DNA of 19,558 nucleotides from Bdellovibrio sp. (GCA_003694355.1 RFKI01000243.1:1-19558); one strand, 5' to 3'; counted from the first letter of the stretch, positions 6,119 to 16,471 are shown. A program made the numbers and translations. The notes: a model not told the origin generated them from the letters alone.

Positions 6119-6943
6119 ATGAATTTTTTTGTTTCCATCCCACATTCAGGGGAAAAAGTCCCTGAAGAAGCCTTTTGGCTCAGGGGGTTGTCAGAGCCCC
6201 ATCTTATGCGTGATGTGGATCGTTATGTGCATTCACTTTATTTGCCAGCACTGAAGAAGCTGCAAATCCCTCATGTCATAAGTCCTTGGCACCGTTACGC
6301 GGCTGACTTGAACCGTTTTCCTGAAGATGTGGACCAGGATTCCGTGGAAGGGAGTCCTAATCCTCCGGGTACCTTTACCACAGGTCTTCATTGGGTAAAA
6401 ACAACTCTGGGAGAGCCTTTAATGAAAAAACCCATTTCCCAAAAACTGCACCAGCAACTGGTGAAAAAGTACTATGAGCCTTTTCATCAGGAGGTTCAAA
6501 AGACATTCAAGGATCTTTCCCAAGAAAAGGGAGCGGTTTTTCATTTGGATGCTCATAGTATGCCCTCCATGGGAACAGCAGCACATCGGGATCCTGGAGA
6601 AAAGCGAGCTGAAGTGGTGATTAGTGATGTTAATGGAAAAAGTTGCAAGCCAGAATGGAAGGATTTGGTGATGGAGGCTTTTAAAGAATCTGGTTTTCAG
6701 GTGGCATACAATTGGCCTTATATTGGAGGGCGAATTACCCAGAGATATGGCAAACCTCAGGATGGGCAAAATAGCATTCAGGTGGAGCTGAATCGGGCTT
6801 TGTATATGAATGAGGAGACCAAAAAGCCTTTAGACTCTTCTTTTAGTGAAGTTCAGGATAAAATTTTTAAGGCTTTGGAAAAAATTGTTAGGGAACTTCC
6901 TGCTTTATTAGCATTTGTATTATTATTTTATGCAAACTTTTAG
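6119..6943 (+). CDS. N-formylglutamate amidohydrolase family protein
   Basis: The 274-residue product belongs to the zinc hydrolase family that splits N-formylglutamate to formate and glutamate, the last step of one histidine degradation route. Motifs appear in family order: SIPHSGEKVP (5-15), RDVDRYV, RYAADLNRFPED (59-70), VFHLDAHSMPSMG (140-152, likely metal ligands in DAHS), GGRITQRYG (203-211) and IQVELNRALYMNEE (220-233). The ending LPALLAFVLLFYANF is unusually hydrophobic and may be a recent extension. No histidine utilisation genes lie nearby, so the natural substrate could be another N-formyl or N-acyl amino acid. The start is the family-consistent ATG, with AGGAGG rather far upstream (about 23 bases). 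Confidence 0.85.
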   Translation: MNFFVSIPHSGEKVPEEAFWLRGLSEPHLMRDVDRYVHSLYLPALKKLQIPHVISPWHRYAADLNRFPEDVDQDSVEGSPNPPGTFTTGLHWVKTTLGEPLMKKPISQKLHQQLVKKYYEPFHQEVQKTFKDLSQEKGAVFHLDAHSMPSMGTAAHRDPGEKRAEVVISDVNGKSCKPEWKDLVMEAFKESGFQVAYNWPYIGGRITQRYGKPQDGQNSIQVELNRALYMNEETKKPLDSSFSEVQDKIFKALEKIVRELPALLAFVLLFYANF

Positions 6944-7063
6944 ATTTTTGTATGAAGGAACGAGCTCTGAAGGTCTCGTTGCTTGAGGCAGGGCTTTAGG
7001 GTTGAAAGCAAGAGCATTGATGGAGAACCTTATGAGACGCTTATTCTGGAGAGCTCTTAGAAA

Positions 7064-8479
7064 ATGAGTGTATTTCAACAGCTAGCTAGAAGGTATAAGG
7101 GTAAAACCTGGCCAGAAAAGATTTTAAAGTTTATGGGTTCTCTGGAGCTGGCTGTTCTTATTATTATTTCTATTTCTGTGATTGCTGCTATTGGAACTTT
7201 TGTTGAGGCCCGTTATGGGGCCACCTATGCTCAAAAGAAGGTGTATCACTCACCGTATATGTATTTTGTTTTGGGCCTTTTGGTTATCAACTTGATTCAA
7301 GCTATGGTGGATCGTTGGCCATGGAAAAAAAGACATACAGGGTTTGTTCTGGCGCATATTGGAATTTTGATCCTTCTTTTTGGGGCCTGGTTAACTCGTT
7401 ATTATGGTATTGATGGAAGCTTGGCTTTAGATATTGGACAAACTGGGAGTCATGTGACTCTCAATGATACAGAGGTGAGTTTTTATTCTCAGGATGTTCA
7501 AAATAATGAATACCATCTTCTTTTAAGAAAACCTGTTGATTTTTTGGTTTATCCCCCGGGCCCTTTCAAATATGAATTTCAGGTGCAAGACCTTTTTTTG
7601 AGGGTGGTGGACTTTGCTCCTTTTGCTCTTCCTGAATTTCGTGTTCAACGAACAACGCATGCTGCAGATGGTCCCGCTTTAAGAGTTCAGTTGGAAAGCT
7701 CACGGTTTAACTTTTCTAGATGGTTGGTTTTAAAGTCTCCAACAGAAATCAAAAAATTAAACTTGGGCCCAGCGACTTTGGTGTTTCATAACAAGCAATA
7801 TCAATGGAAAGGCGGTAATGTTCTGGTTTTTCAACCCATTTCAGATAGCCATCAAATAAAGTACGAGATTTACTCGCGTCGAAAAGGCGGGTTGGTTAAA
7901 AAAGGTGTTGCGTTGCCGGGAGATGAGGTGCTCACTGGGTGGATGGACATGAAACTTCGATTTCTTAACTTTTACCCTCATGCAAAAGAGGAAGCCGAAT
8001 ATAAAATTCTGGAACGACCGACTCCGCTTACAACATCAGCTCTTAAGTATCAATTCAAGGATGAAGAGCATTGGCTAGGCGTAAACAGTTCTGCCACTCT
8101 TTTTACTAATAAAAAAAGTTATCTTTTTGCATATCATAATCAAAGGCTTCCTTTAGGGTTTAAAATAAAGCTTTTAAGGTTTCAAATGGACCGTTATCAG
8201 GGGACTCAAATGGCAGCTTCCTATGCCAGCGATGTGCTTGTAGATGGCCGCTGGAAAGTGAGGATTTCCATGAATAACCCACTCAAATATAAAGGGTACA
8301 CTTTTTATCAGGCCAGCTTTACCAGTGATGAAAGTGGGCGCCCTACAAGTTCTATTTTTTCTGTGAATAAAGACCCAGGGAGGCCCATTAAAAACCTTGG
8401 TTCTTTTTTGATTGTTTTAGGAATCATTATGTTATTTTATTTTAAAAAGTATTATAAAACGGGGCGAAAAGATGCTTAA
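7064..8479 (+). CDS. resB: Cytochrome c biogenesis protein ResB (Ccs1), System II
   Basis: The 471-residue membrane protein is half of the System II synthetase that brings heme to apocytochromes outside the inner membrane. Three helices lie near the N-terminus (about 27-48, 66-83, 92-112). The second pair is joined by a short basic loop, and FVLAHIG contains a conserved heme-ligand histidine. A large extracytoplasmic domain covers about 115-440 and includes the family signature NNPLKYKGYTFYQASF. A final helix, NLGSFLIVLGIIMLFYFKKYY, anchors the C-terminus. The start has GGAGAG about 14 bases upstream. It overlaps ccsA by eight bases, so the two are surely co-translated. Its clients probably include the cytochromes of the act operon downstream, which carry six CxxCH motifs in all. 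Confidence 0.9.
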   Translation: MSVFQQLARRYKGKTWPEKILKFMGSLELAVLIIISISVIAAIGTFVEARYGATYAQKKVYHSPYMYFVLGLLVINLIQAMVDRWPWKKRHTGFVLAHIGILILLFGAWLTRYYGIDGSLALDIGQTGSHVTLNDTEVSFYSQDVQNNEYHLLLRKPVDFLVYPPGPFKYEFQVQDLFLRVVDFAPFALPEFRVQRTTHAADGPALRVQLESSRFNFSRWLVLKSPTEIKKLNLGPATLVFHNKQYQWKGGNVLVFQPISDSHQIKYEIYSRRKGGLVKKGVALPGDEVLTGWMDMKLRFLNFYPHAKEEAEYKILERPTPLTTSALKYQFKDEEHWLGVNSSATLFTNKKSYLFAYHNQRLPLGFKIKLLRFQMDRYQGTQMAASYASDVLVDGRWKVRISMNNPLKYKGYTFYQASFTSDESGRPTSSIFSVNKDPGRPIKNLGSFLIVLGIIMLFYFKKYYKTGRKDA

Positions 8480-10109
8480 AAAAACACTCTTATTTGTATT
8501 ATTCTCTTTAAACCTGCAAGCGCAGGGCTTGCCGTTTTTACCTGTTCAGGATGGGGGTCGATTAAAACCTTTTGATACGTTTGCCAGGGAGTCTTTGAAA
8601 CTGGTGTTTGGCTCCACCACCTATAGGCCAATGAATAAGAACGGGGCTTCCAAAAAAGAAGCTTGGGAAGTGGTTTTTACATGGATGTTGGTGCCTCAGG
8701 AATGGGAGAAAACACCTTTTTTCTTGATTCGTCATAGTGGAGTAAGGGAGTATTTAAAACTGGATAAGAAGCGGCTTTATTATTCCCCTCAGGAGATTCA
8801 GGAAAACGAGCGACTGCCCTTATTGATGCAGGAGCTTCAAACAAAGCGATCACAAAGAGAAAAACTGAACCCTTTTTATCAAGCGGCGCAAACTCTTGAA
8901 AATCAACTTTTACTTTTTCACGCCATAGCTATGGGGGCGGCCATTAGGGTCTTGCCTCAACGAACAAGAGATAGTTGGTTAGCCGTTAATGAACTTCAGG
9001 GAGAGTGGCAAGAGCGCTTTCAGAAGATCACTTCGGCATTTGTAAAAAGCATTCAAAAAGAAGGAGGGCCCAAAAACTCTGTTCTTTTGGAACAAGCTGT
9101 TTCTTCTTTTATTAAAGAAGCTCAGAAAATTTTTCCTAAAAAGTATGCTGACATGGCGAAAATAAGATTAGAGGTGCATTACAATTCCTTTCATCCTTTT
9201 ATGTGGGCCTGGATTGTTCTACTTGTGGGTTTTTTGTTTTTAGTTTTTTCTCTTTTATCAGAGAAAAGCTCTTGGACTTACAAAAGTGCGTGGGGATTTT
9301 CTTTGTTGGGTATGGCGTTGATGATTTATGGCATGGGGATTCGGGTGTTTCTAGCAGGGCGTCCTCCTGTTTCTAATATGTACGAAACAGTGATTTGGGT
9401 ATCTTTTGGAACTTTGTTGTTTGGGATGATCCTTGAAAAAATCTATAAATACAAAATCATTTTGTTGGCGGCTCAAGTGGTTTCTATTTTGTGTTTAATT
9501 ATTTCAGATCTTTCTCCGGCCGTTTTGGATCCTTCTTTGCAGCCATTACAGCCCGTCTTAAGAGATACTTTTTGGCTAACCACGCATGTTCTGATTATTA
9601 CATTGAGTTATGCCGCTTTCTTCTTAGCTTTTTTATTAGGAGACCTTGTCCTGGTTTATTATTTGATTTCTGAAGAGCGCTTTAAGGATAGAATTAAACA
9701 GGGAGTTCAAATGATTTACAGGGCTATGCAAATTGGTGTGGTTTTAGTGGCAGCAGGTACCATTTTGGGGGGCATTTGGGCGGACTATTCCTGGGGGCGT
9801 TTTTGGGGTTGGGACCCTAAGGAAACCTGGGCGTTTATCACACTCATGGGGTACCTTGCTGTTTTACATGCTCGCCTTATTGGTTTGATCAGGGAACTGG
9901 GAATGGCTGTGAGTGCAGTGCTGGCTTTTTCCTTGGTGTTAATGGCATGGTATGGAGTGAACTTTGTTTTAGGGGCTGGTTTGCACACTTATGGCTTTGG
10001 AGCTGGAGGCGTTGAGTATGTGGCAGGCTTTGTTATCTTACATGTTTTATTTGTGACATATGTTTTGTCCTATCGTCATTTTAGAAAAAAGCAGGAAATG
10101 ATGAGGTAA
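8472..10109 (+). CDS. ccsA: Cytochrome c biogenesis protein CcsA/ResC, System II
   Basis: At 545 residues this is longer than a minimal CcsA (about 320). A signal-like helix and a roughly 200-residue soluble region (starting LPVQDGGRLKPFDTFARES) precede the membrane domain from about residue 240. Within the membrane part are RPPVSNMYETVIW, HVLIITLSYAAF, and the tryptophan-rich heme-handling motif WADYSWGRFWGWDPKETWAFI. LGAGLHTYGFG near the end holds another conserved histidine. These are the WWD domain and flanking histidines of heme handling proteins. With ResB it exports heme and attaches it to CxxCH cysteines. Similar N-terminal extensions are known in some CcsA proteins of anaerobes and Bacteroidetes. 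The gene starts inside the end of resB. Confidence 0.9.
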   Translation: MLKKTLLFVLFSLNLQAQGLPFLPVQDGGRLKPFDTFARESLKLVFGSTTYRPMNKNGASKKEAWEVVFTWMLVPQEWEKTPFFLIRHSGVREYLKLDKKRLYYSPQEIQENERLPLLMQELQTKRSQREKLNPFYQAAQTLENQLLLFHAIAMGAAIRVLPQRTRDSWLAVNELQGEWQERFQKITSAFVKSIQKEGGPKNSVLLEQAVSSFIKEAQKIFPKKYADMAKIRLEVHYNSFHPFMWAWIVLLVGFLFLVFSLLSEKSSWTYKSAWGFSLLGMALMIYGMGIRVFLAGRPPVSNMYETVIWVSFGTLLFGMILEKIYKYKIILLAAQVVSILCLIISDLSPAVLDPSLQPLQPVLRDTFWLTTHVLIITLSYAAFFLAFLLGDLVLVYYLISEERFKDRIKQGVQMIYRAMQIGVVLVAAGTILGGIWADYSWGRFWGWDPKETWAFITLMGYLAVLHARLIGLIRELGMAVSAVLAFSLVLMAWYGVNFVLGAGLHTYGFGAGGVEYVAGFVILHVLFVTYVLSYRHFRKKQEMMR

Positions 10110-10388
10110 GGGGGCGTGTTGTAAGAGGTGACAGCCTGTCCCATTATTTTTAGCGATGCGTTATTTTTAAGAAAAAGAATAAGGAAAAATGAATGTGGGT
10201 GGTGACAAAGAAAAGTTTTCGCCGTATTTTTTCAGAAAAGAAAATAATATTTGGGTTTTTTGTAACTTCTTAAGGGGATCATCTTAAGAGTTGCTTAAAA
10301 CACAAGGACGTATTTAGCGATTTTGGGTCTGCGTGCAGCATAAGGATGTCAGCACGGGAATAAACAGCTAGGATAAGCAGGTGATTTT
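10110..10388 (+). promoter_or_regulatory. actA: Upstream region of the act operon with promoter candidate and dyad
   Basis: This 279-base gap is the largest inside the respiratory block and should hold the act promoter. A candidate sigma70 pair is GTGACA (10202-10207), 17 bases, TATTTT (10225-10230). Downstream a dyad AACTTCTTAAG (10264-10274) / CTTAAGAGTT (10283-10292) has ten pairs with one bulged base. It would lie in the leader RNA if the candidate promoter is right. A small palindrome GACAG-C-CTGTC (10130-10140) just after ccsA may be a weak terminator. A ribosome site CAGGTG lies five bases before actA. No riboswitch was recognised. Confidence 0.35.
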
Positions 10389-10922
10389 ATGGATAAGAAA
10401 GTGTTCGGAGGCCTAATCACGATAGGTCTTTTTGTCGCCCTTGGTGTTTTTATTTTCCTTATGACAAATAATAAAATTGTTTTTGGGTATAATATTAATT
10501 ATCAGCCAACTCAGCCTATACCTTATTCTCACAAATTACATGCTGGAAAATTGAAGATAGATTGCAAGTACTGTCATACAACCACGGGAGTGTCCCGCCA
10601 CGCTTCAGTTCCTAGCTTGAATATTTGCATGAATTGCCATTTAACTATCAAAACAGATAGCCCATATATTCAAAAGATTTTAATGGCCTATACCAATAAT
10701 GAAGTCTGGCAATGGGAAAAAGTTCACCTCTTACCTGACTTTGTTAAATTTAATCACTCCGCTCACATCCGTGCAGGAAAGAAATGTCAGACTTGTCATG
10801 GCAATGTTCAGGATATGAGTGTGGTTTACCAAAAGGCCAGTTTGGCGATGGGTTGGTGTGTGAACTGTCACCGCAAACCAGAAAACAATGCTCCTACAAC
10901 ATGTGGAACTTGTCACTACTAG
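10389..10922 (+). CDS. actA: Alternative complex III subunit ActA, pentaheme cytochrome c
   Basis: The 177-residue protein starts with an uncleaved signal anchor (about 7-25). It carries five CxxCH motifs: CKYCH (59-63), CMNCH (80-84), CQTCH (133-137), CVNCH (157-161) and CGTCH (172-176). Additional histidines in PYSHKLHAG and FNHSAHIRAG are placed to act as distal ligands, as in related multiheme proteins. Five hemes, one anchor helix and position as first gene of the cluster identify ActA. In this complex it relays electrons from the iron-sulfur subunit ActB toward the monoheme subunit ActE, on the periplasmic face. The stop is followed by ten bases to the actB start. Confidence 0.93.
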   Translation: MDKKVFGGLITIGLFVALGVFIFLMTNNKIVFGYNINYQPTQPIPYSHKLHAGKLKIDCKYCHTTTGVSRHASVPSLNICMNCHLTIKTDSPYIQKILMAYTNNEVWQWEKVHLLPDFVKFNHSAHIRAGKKCQTCHGNVQDMSVVYQKASLAMGWCVNCHRKPENNAPTTCGTCHY

Positions 10923-10932
10923 GAAGGGATGT

Positions 10933-13900
10933 ATGGAAAATTCTCAAGAACAAAAAAAATATTGGTTAAGTTTAGAGCAGTGGAAAGATGATCCTGAGTT
11001 TAAAAAGATGGCTCAAAATGAATTTTTATCAACCCCGTTGGATGACAATGGAAATGCAGGGGAAGAAGGCTGGGCCCGTCGAGATTTCTTGAAGTTAATG
11101 GGTGCAAGCCTTGCTCTTTCCAGTTTTGGTTGCGTGAGGCGAGCCGCCCAGAAGATTGTTCCTTATGCCAAACGACCTCCTGAAATTGTTCCTGGCATTT
11201 CAAACTATTACTCTTCAGCATTTACAGATGGGGAAGAGGCTTTTGGAGTGGTTTTAACTACCCGTGAAGGGCGTCCCATTAAAGTGGAAGGGAATTCTTT
11301 TGATCCTTCAACACATGGAGGGATGTCGGTTCGAGCCCATGCCCATATTCTCAGTTTGTATGACCCTGACCGAGTCAAGGGGCCTCAAAAAATTTCTAAT
11401 GGGCATGGGAAAGATATTCAATGGGAAGAGCTTGATAAAAAAGTGGTTGAGTCTTTAAAGCAAGGGACGGTGGCTCTTTTAACAGGAGCTTTACTCTCTC
11501 CATCCACTCAGGAGTTGGTGAAAACGTTTAATAAAACTTTTGGTGTAGAGCATTTTGTTTGGGAACCTTTTTCCAGGTCTGTGGTGGCCAAGGCTCAGAA
11601 GCTTTGTTACGGAAAGGCTGTTTATCCAAGGTATCGGTGGGAGAAAGCAGATTTTGTAGTTTCTGTGGGGGCTGATTTCCTGGGTGCAGGTTTTTCCGCT
11701 ACAGAGAATACAGCACAGTGGAGCCGCAGACGGCGCCCTGATGGAGATATGAGTCGGCTGGTGGTTTTTGAGTCATTAATGTCTTTAACGGGAGCCAATG
11801 CAGATGATCGCTATCGGGTTCGACCTTCTGATTATGTGCGTGTGTTGATGGGATTGGCTTATGAAATTGTTGTTGCCGGGGGGCACTCTCGTTTTGCCAA
11901 TGACTCTCAGGTGAAGAAAGTCTTACAGCCTTATGCCACAGCTTCAGAAGCTTTGGGGTTTGACCCTCAAGTTTTTAAATCTTTAGCTAAAGAACTTTGG
12001 GCAAAAAGAGGCAAGAGCCTTGTGGTCGTGGGAGATTTGCCTGGACAATCAACAGAGGCCTTAAGCCTTCAAATTGCAGCAAACTTTTTAAACTCTCTTT
12101 TGGAAAACGATGGAAAAACCATTGATTTTGCCACCAGCCCTTATGTGGGTTTGAGGAGTCAAGGGAATGATTTACAGCGCTTAAAGAAAGCTATAGATGA
12201 TGGTTCGGTTAAAACACTGATCATTCACGGTGTGAACCCTATTTACAGTGCGCCCGCGTCTCTTGGTTTAAAAGACAGTCTTAAGAAGGTAAACCTGATT
12301 GTTTATACGGGCGATCGGGTGGACGAAACAGGAGCTGTTTCCCATTTATTGGCTCCCGATCATCATCTTATGGAAAACTGGGGGGATGTGGAAGCCCACA
12401 AGGGACATTATCTGGTTCAACAACCCACCATTGAGCCCCTGTATAAAACACGATCTTTTCAAGACTCATTGATTCAATGGATCCGTTCTTCTGGGGGAAG
12501 TTTTTCTGAAGAAAATTGGTATCATTATTTAAGAGCTTATTGGAAAAAGCACATATACCCCTCTTTTGCTAAAGGAAGAACTTTTGAGGATTTCTGGATT
12601 GACGTGTTACATAAGGGAATTGTTTTTGATGAGAGCCGAGAGGCTCAAAATCATGGCAGCCGGCCTTTTCTTTCTTCTGCCTGGAAATCTTTTTCGGATA
12701 GAGCTCCTTCAAAAGGTCCTGAGCTGGTTCTTTATGCCACTTCTGGTTTAAAAGATGGTGCTATGGCAAATGTTTCCTGGCTTCAGGAGTTTCCTGACCC
12801 TGTAACAAAAATCAGTTGGGACAACTATTTATGTGTGTCCTATGAAACAGCTACGAAAAATGGCTGGAAAGAAGGACAAGTTGTCAAAGTGTCTGTGAAC
12901 GGGCAGACGGTGGAAGTGCCTTTACATATCCAGGCAGGCCAACATAATGACGTTTTTGGATTGGCTGTGGGATATGGGCGAACACGAGCAGGTGAAGTGG
13001 CCAATGGCGTAGGTGTCAATGCCTTCCAACTAGCCGGCTTTTCAGAAGAAGGACCTGTTTATTCCGCTTTGCCAGTTAAGGTCGAGGCCACGGATAAAAT
13101 GATTCCTTTGGCCTGTGTACAGGGTCATCATTCTATGGAAGGTCGTCAAATTGTGGTAGAGGCCACACTCAATCAATACAGAATGAGTCCTTCAGCCAAT
13201 ATTCATCGTCACAAGATTTTCAGTATGTGGAGCAAGCACGAGTATAAAGGACACAAATGGGCCATGGCTGTGGATTTAAGTGCTTGTACAGGGTGTGGTA
13301 CTTGTATGGTGGCCTGTCAATCTGAAAACAATGTTCCTGTTGTGGGCAAAAAGTACTTATTGCAAGGTCGTCAGATGTACTGGATCCGAGTGGATCGGTA
13401 TTATGAAGGTGACCCTCAAGACCCCAATACGGTTTTTATGCCAGTTATGTGTCAGCAATGTGATAATGCTCCTTGTGAAACAGTTTGTCCTGTAGCTGCC
13501 ACAAGCCATAATCATGAAGGGCTTAATGAAATGATTTATAACCGTTGTGTGGGAACACGGTATTGTGCCAACAACTGTCCTTATAAGGTGAGACGTTTTA
13601 ATTGGTTTGATTATACAGGTTTGCGTTCTCCTCTTCATTTGGCTTTGAACCCTGAAGTGACTGTGCGTTCTCGAGGAGTTATGGAAAAATGTTCTTTTTG
13701 TTCTCATCGTATTGTTCAAGCGAAGAATCGAGTTCGTAATGAAGAAGGACGTAAACCCGACAAGAATGGCCGAATTTTAAAAGATGGGGAAGTCACACCA
13801 GCTTGCGCTCAGTCTTGTCCTACAAAGGCCATTGTGTTTGGGGACATGAATAACCCCATGAGTAAGGTGAGTTTGAAGTTTAAAGAAAAGCGTTCATACA

Positions 13901-14004
13901 GTTTGTTGGAGGAATTAAATAACATTCCTTCTGTTCGCTATCAGACAAAAATTAGAAACACAAAAAGGTCATCATCACATCATCAGCAGGATGGGCACTC
14001 ATGA
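10933..14004 (+). CDS. actB: Alternative complex III subunit ActB, molybdopterin-like plus Fe-S protein
   Basis: With ATG 10933 (AGGAAGGG just before it) the product has 1023 residues; the frame opens at 10888 but that overlaps actA. About 48 residues precede a Tat-like signal [20 protein letters not shown], typical for this subunit. The middle (about 85-730) resembles the catalytic chain of molybdopterin oxidoreductases, which in this complex carries no cofactor. The last 260 residues are a ferredoxin-like module: [11 protein letters not shown] (785-795), [14 protein letters not shown] (840-853), [13 protein letters not shown] (872-883), CSFC (920-923) and CAQSC (958-962). One cysteine of the third set is Thr (CVGT), consistent with three [4Fe-4S] and one [3Fe-4S] cluster. 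It conducts electrons from the quinol site to ActA. It overlaps actC by four bases. Confidence 0.93.
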   Translation: MENSQEQKKYWLSLEQWKDDPEFKKMAQNEFLSTPLDDNGNAGEEGWARRDFLKLMGASLALSSFGCVRRAAQKIVPYAKRPPEIVPGISNYYSSAFTDGEEAFGVVLTTREGRPIKVEGNSFDPSTHGGMSVRAHAHILSLYDPDRVKGPQKISNGHGKDIQWEELDKKVVESLKQGTVALLTGALLSPSTQELVKTFNKTFGVEHFVWEPFSRSVVAKAQKLCYGKAVYPRYRWEKADFVVSVGADFLGAGFSATENTAQWSRRRRPDGDMSRLVVFESLMSLTGANADDRYRVRPSDYVRVLMGLAYEIVVAGGHSRFANDSQVKKVLQPYATASEALGFDPQVFKSLAKELWAKRGKSLVVVGDLPGQSTEALSLQIAANFLNSLLENDGKTIDFATSPYVGLRSQGNDLQRLKKAIDDGSVKTLIIHGVNPIYSAPASLGLKDSLKKVNLIVYTGDRVDETGAVSHLLAPDHHLMENWGDVEAHKGHYLVQQPTIEPLYKTRSFQDSLIQWIRSSGGSFSEENWYHYLRAYWKKHIYPSFAKGRTFEDFWIDVLHKGIVFDESREAQNHGSRPFLSSAWKSFSDRAPSKGPELVLYATSGLKDGAMANVSWLQEFPDPVTKISWDNYLCVSYETATKNGWKEGQVVKVSVNGQTVEVPLHIQAGQHNDVFGLAVGYGRTRAGEVANGVGVNAFQLAGFSEEGPVYSALPVKVEATDKMIPLACVQGHHSMEGRQIVVEATLNQYRMSPSANIHRHKIFSMWSKHEYKGHKWAMAVDLSACTGCGTCMVACQSENNVPVVGKKYLLQGRQMYWIRVDRYYEGDPQDPNTVFMPVMCQQCDNAPCETVCPVAATSHNHEGLNEMIYNRCVGTRYCANNCPYKVRRFNWFDYTGLRSPLHLALNPEVTVRSRGVMEKCSFCSHRIVQAKNRVRNEEGRKPDKNGRILKDGEVTPACAQSCPTKAIVFGDMNNPMSKVSLKFKEKRSYSLLEELNNIPSVRYQTKIRNTKRSSSHHQQDGHS

Positions 14005-15362
14005 TAAAAAGAGACGCATTAGTTTTAGGGAATAAAACTTATAAAGATATTTCAGATGATATTTGTCGGCTGGTCGAAACGGTCCCTGGAGGCAAGTACT
14101 TCTCCTTGCTATTTAGTGCCAAGGCCTTGTTCATTCTCTACATTGTCACTATGGGGATGATTGTAGCCACAGGGATGGGCCTTATGGGTGTTAATAGCCC
14201 TGTGGGTTGGGGAACGGATATTATCACCTTCGTATTTTGGATCGGGATTGGTCATGCTGGAACCTTAATTTCAGCGATTCTCTTTTTATTTCGTCAAAAA
14301 TGGCGAACGTCCATTGCCCGTTCAGCAGAAGCCATGACCATTTTTGCCGTGATGGTGGCGGGCACATTTCCTATTTTGCACACAGGGCGTCCTTGGTTGG
14401 CCTATTGGCTTTTACCTTATCCTAATCAACGTGGGCCTTTATGGGTTAACTTCAGGTCTCCTCTTTTATGGGATGTTTTTGCTGTTTCCACTTATGCCAC
14501 AGTGTCATTGATTTTCTGGTATATAGGAATGGTTCCTGATCTGGCGACACTCAGAGATCGAGCTAAACATAAACTGCGAAGAGCCATTTATGGCATGCTT
14601 TCTTTAGGGTGGAGAGGAACAGCTCGCAACTGGAATCATTATGAAATGGTTTATATGTTGCTTGCAGGTCTTGCCACACCTCTTGTTCTGTCTGTTCACA
14701 GTATTGTATCTTTTGACTTTGCAGTGGCTCAGCTTCCAGGTTGGCATACTACCATTTTCCCTCCTTATTTTGTGGCTGGAGCCATTTTTTCTGGATTCGG
14801 TATGGTCGTGACCTTAATGGTGATCTTAAGAGAGTTAATTCCTGGGTTTAAGGATTATGTGACCATTCACCATATGGAAAACATGAACAAAATCATTATG
14901 GCAACTGGTTTAATGGTTGGCTATTCTTATGGTTCAGAGTTTTTTATGGCGTGGTATTCTGGAGCTCCTTTTGAAGAGTATGTGTTTTTAAATCGGGCAT
15001 TTGGCCCTTATGCCTGGGCTTATTGGATTATGGTTAGTTGTAATGTGATTATTCCTCAAACTTTTTGGTTTAAGTGGGCCAGACGAAGCATTCCCATTAT
15101 GTTTATTGTTTCAATTTTTGTGAATATTGGAATGTGGTTTGAACGCTATGTGATTGTAGTAACTTCTTTACATAGAGACTTTCTACCAAGCAGTTGGGGA
15201 ATGTTTGAGTTAACAAAATACGATATAGGGGCATTGGTTGGTAGTTTTGGTATGTTTTTCTTCTTGTTTTTACTTTACATTCGCACTCTCCCAGCAATTT
15301 CCATTGCTGAAGTGAAACCCGTTTTATCTATAGGCAGGGAAAGAGAGGAACATCATGGCTGA
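14001..15362 (+). CDS. actC: Alternative complex III subunit ActC, NrfD-type quinol-binding membrane protein
   Basis: The 453-residue polytopic protein belongs to the NrfD/PsrC family, with about ten transmembrane helices starting near residue 40 ([21 protein letters not shown]). Recognisable family stretches are [34 protein letters not shown] and [22 protein letters not shown]. Further on are [39 protein letters not shown] and the late [10 protein letters not shown]. In known structures this subunit carries the quinol oxidation site next to ActB. The start ATGA overlaps the actB stop, and the end overlaps actD by eight bases, so the three are tightly coupled. Family length and order agree with ActC. 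Confidence 0.93.
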   Translation: MIKRDALVLGNKTYKDISDDICRLVETVPGGKYFSLLFSAKALFILYIVTMGMIVATGMGLMGVNSPVGWGTDIITFVFWIGIGHAGTLISAILFLFRQKWRTSIARSAEAMTIFAVMVAGTFPILHTGRPWLAYWLLPYPNQRGPLWVNFRSPLLWDVFAVSTYATVSLIFWYIGMVPDLATLRDRAKHKLRRAIYGMLSLGWRGTARNWNHYEMVYMLLAGLATPLVLSVHSIVSFDFAVAQLPGWHTTIFPPYFVAGAIFSGFGMVVTLMVILRELIPGFKDYVTIHHMENMNKIIMATGLMVGYSYGSEFFMAWYSGAPFEEYVFLNRAFGPYAWAYWIMVSCNVIIPQTFWFKWARRSIPIMFIVSIFVNIGMWFERYVIVVTSLHRDFLPSSWGMFELTKYDIGALVGSFGMFFFLFLLYIRTLPAISIAEVKPVLSIGREREEHHG

Positions 15363-15912
15363 TATTTTTGATCGCATCAACAATCGCTTAAGAGGAAAGG
15401 TAAAAAGAGGTATTGCTGGTATCTGGCAGGATGAGCATCAACTTGTGGCAGCGGCCAAAAAGGTTCGAGGGGAAGGGTTCCGAAAGTTTGAGGCCATTAG
15501 TCCTTTTCCTCTTCACGGAATTGACGAGGCCATGGGAATCCCTCGCTCTTTTATTCCTTATGTAACCTTCACCTTTGGGCTTATGGGTTGTTTATTTGGC
15601 TTGTGGTTCACTTGGTGGACCTCCGCTGTAGATTGGCCACTTGTGATTGGAGGAAAACCATTTTGGTCATTGCCCGCTTTTATCCCGATTATCTTTGAAT
15701 TAACAATTTTATTTTCAGCTTTAAGTTCTGTGGGGACATTACTTTATGTGTGTGGCTTACCTAAAGTAGATCCTCCTGTTATTGACAAAGATCTCACTTC
15801 TCATAAGTTTGCACTTTTTATTCCAGAAGATGATGTGGGATTTGATGCAGATAAGATTGAAAAGCTTTTTAAGGAGTGTGGTGCTGAAGAAGTTAAACGT
15901 TCGGAGTTTTAA
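15355..15912 (+). CDS. actD: Alternative complex III subunit ActD (DUF3341)
   Basis: The 185-residue product has a cytoplasmic N-terminal part and two transmembrane helices (about 63-85 and 100-127). The motif [14 protein letters not shown] followed by [46 protein letters not shown] is characteristic of DUF3341 proteins. The C-terminus [26 protein letters not shown] is a small alpha/beta piece also typical of the family. ActD packs against ActC and ActF in the membrane arm; no cofactor is expected. It begins inside actC and ends one base before actE. Confidence 0.92.
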   Translation: MADIFDRINNRLRGKVKRGIAGIWQDEHQLVAAAKKVRGEGFRKFEAISPFPLHGIDEAMGIPRSFIPYVTFTFGLMGCLFGLWFTWWTSAVDWPLVIGGKPFWSLPAFIPIIFELTILFSALSSVGTLLYVCGLPKVDPPVIDKDLTSHKFALFIPEDDVGFDADKIEKLFKECGAEEVKRSEF

Positions 15913-15913
15913 G

Positions 15914-16471
15914 ATGATAAAAAAACTGTTTATCTTAAGTGTTTTATTTGTTTTGGGATGTAATGCGGGAAAAGATAAAACAAATATTGAGCTGGTGCAG
16001 GGGATGATGGATCAGGAGTCCATTAAGGCTCAGGACTGGGATCCTAAAAATCCTCATTCAAGGACTATGAGAACACCACCAGCAGGAACCGTACCGCGTG
16101 GGTATACCCCTTACAAGTATAAGAAATATGAAGCAGATTTAGCGGAGAAGAATTTAAAAAATCCTTTAGCTGGGGTTTTTACTCCACAAGTTTTAAAAGA
16201 AGGACATAAGTACTTTCAGATTTATTGCGCTCTCTGTCATGGGGCTCAAGGAAAGGGAGATGGACAAATTGCAGCCTACATGCCATTAAAGCCACCCCCT
16301 TTAATTTCAGAAAGAGTTAAAAATTTTAAGGATGGGCGTATCTTTCACATTATTACCATGGGGAAAGGGGTAATGGGTTCTTATGCGAACCAAATCATTT
16401 CCCCCAAATCAAGATGGGCTGTTGTAAATTATATCCGAACCCTTCAACGTAAAAAGAAGGCCGAAAAATAA
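15914..16471 (+). CDS. actE: Alternative complex III subunit ActE, monoheme c lipoprotein
   Basis: The start is ATG 15914, giving a lipoprotein signal MIKKLFILSVLFVLGC with lipidated Cys16. The longer frame beginning at 15782 would place this signal internally and is unlikely. The mature protein (about 170 residues) has one heme site, CALCH (105-109), in YFQIYCALCHGAQGKGDG. The axial methionine is probably Met154 in GKGVMGSYA. The ending RWAVVNYIRTLQ is the usual last helix of class I cytochromes. RTPPAGTVPRG before the heme domain is conserved among ActE proteins. It receives electrons from ActA and passes them to an oxidase or soluble cytochrome. It is anchored in the inner membrane and faces the periplasm. 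Confidence 0.92.
   Translation: MIKKLFILSVLFVLGCNAGKDKTNIELVQGMMDQESIKAQDWDPKNPHSRTMRTPPAGTVPRGYTPYKYKKYEADLAEKNLKNPLAGVFTPQVLKEGHKYFQIYCALCHGAQGKGDGQIAAYMPLKPPPLISERVKNFKDGRIFHIITMGKGVMGSYANQIISPKSRWAVVNYIRTLQRKKKAEK

Noticed and set aside
6959..6980. AACGAG/CTCGTT hairpin after the amidohydrolase gene as a terminator
   Set aside because: The stem is only six pairs with a ten-base loop and is not followed by a T run.
10888..10932. Upstream extension of actB beginning inside actA
   Set aside because: The ATG at 10933 has a good ribosome site and yields the expected ActB N-terminus; the extension only overlaps heme motifs of actA in another frame.
15782..15913. Upstream extension of actE inside actD
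   Set aside because: It would bury the lipoprotein signal in the interior of the protein; ATG 15914 gives a normal lipobox at Cys16.
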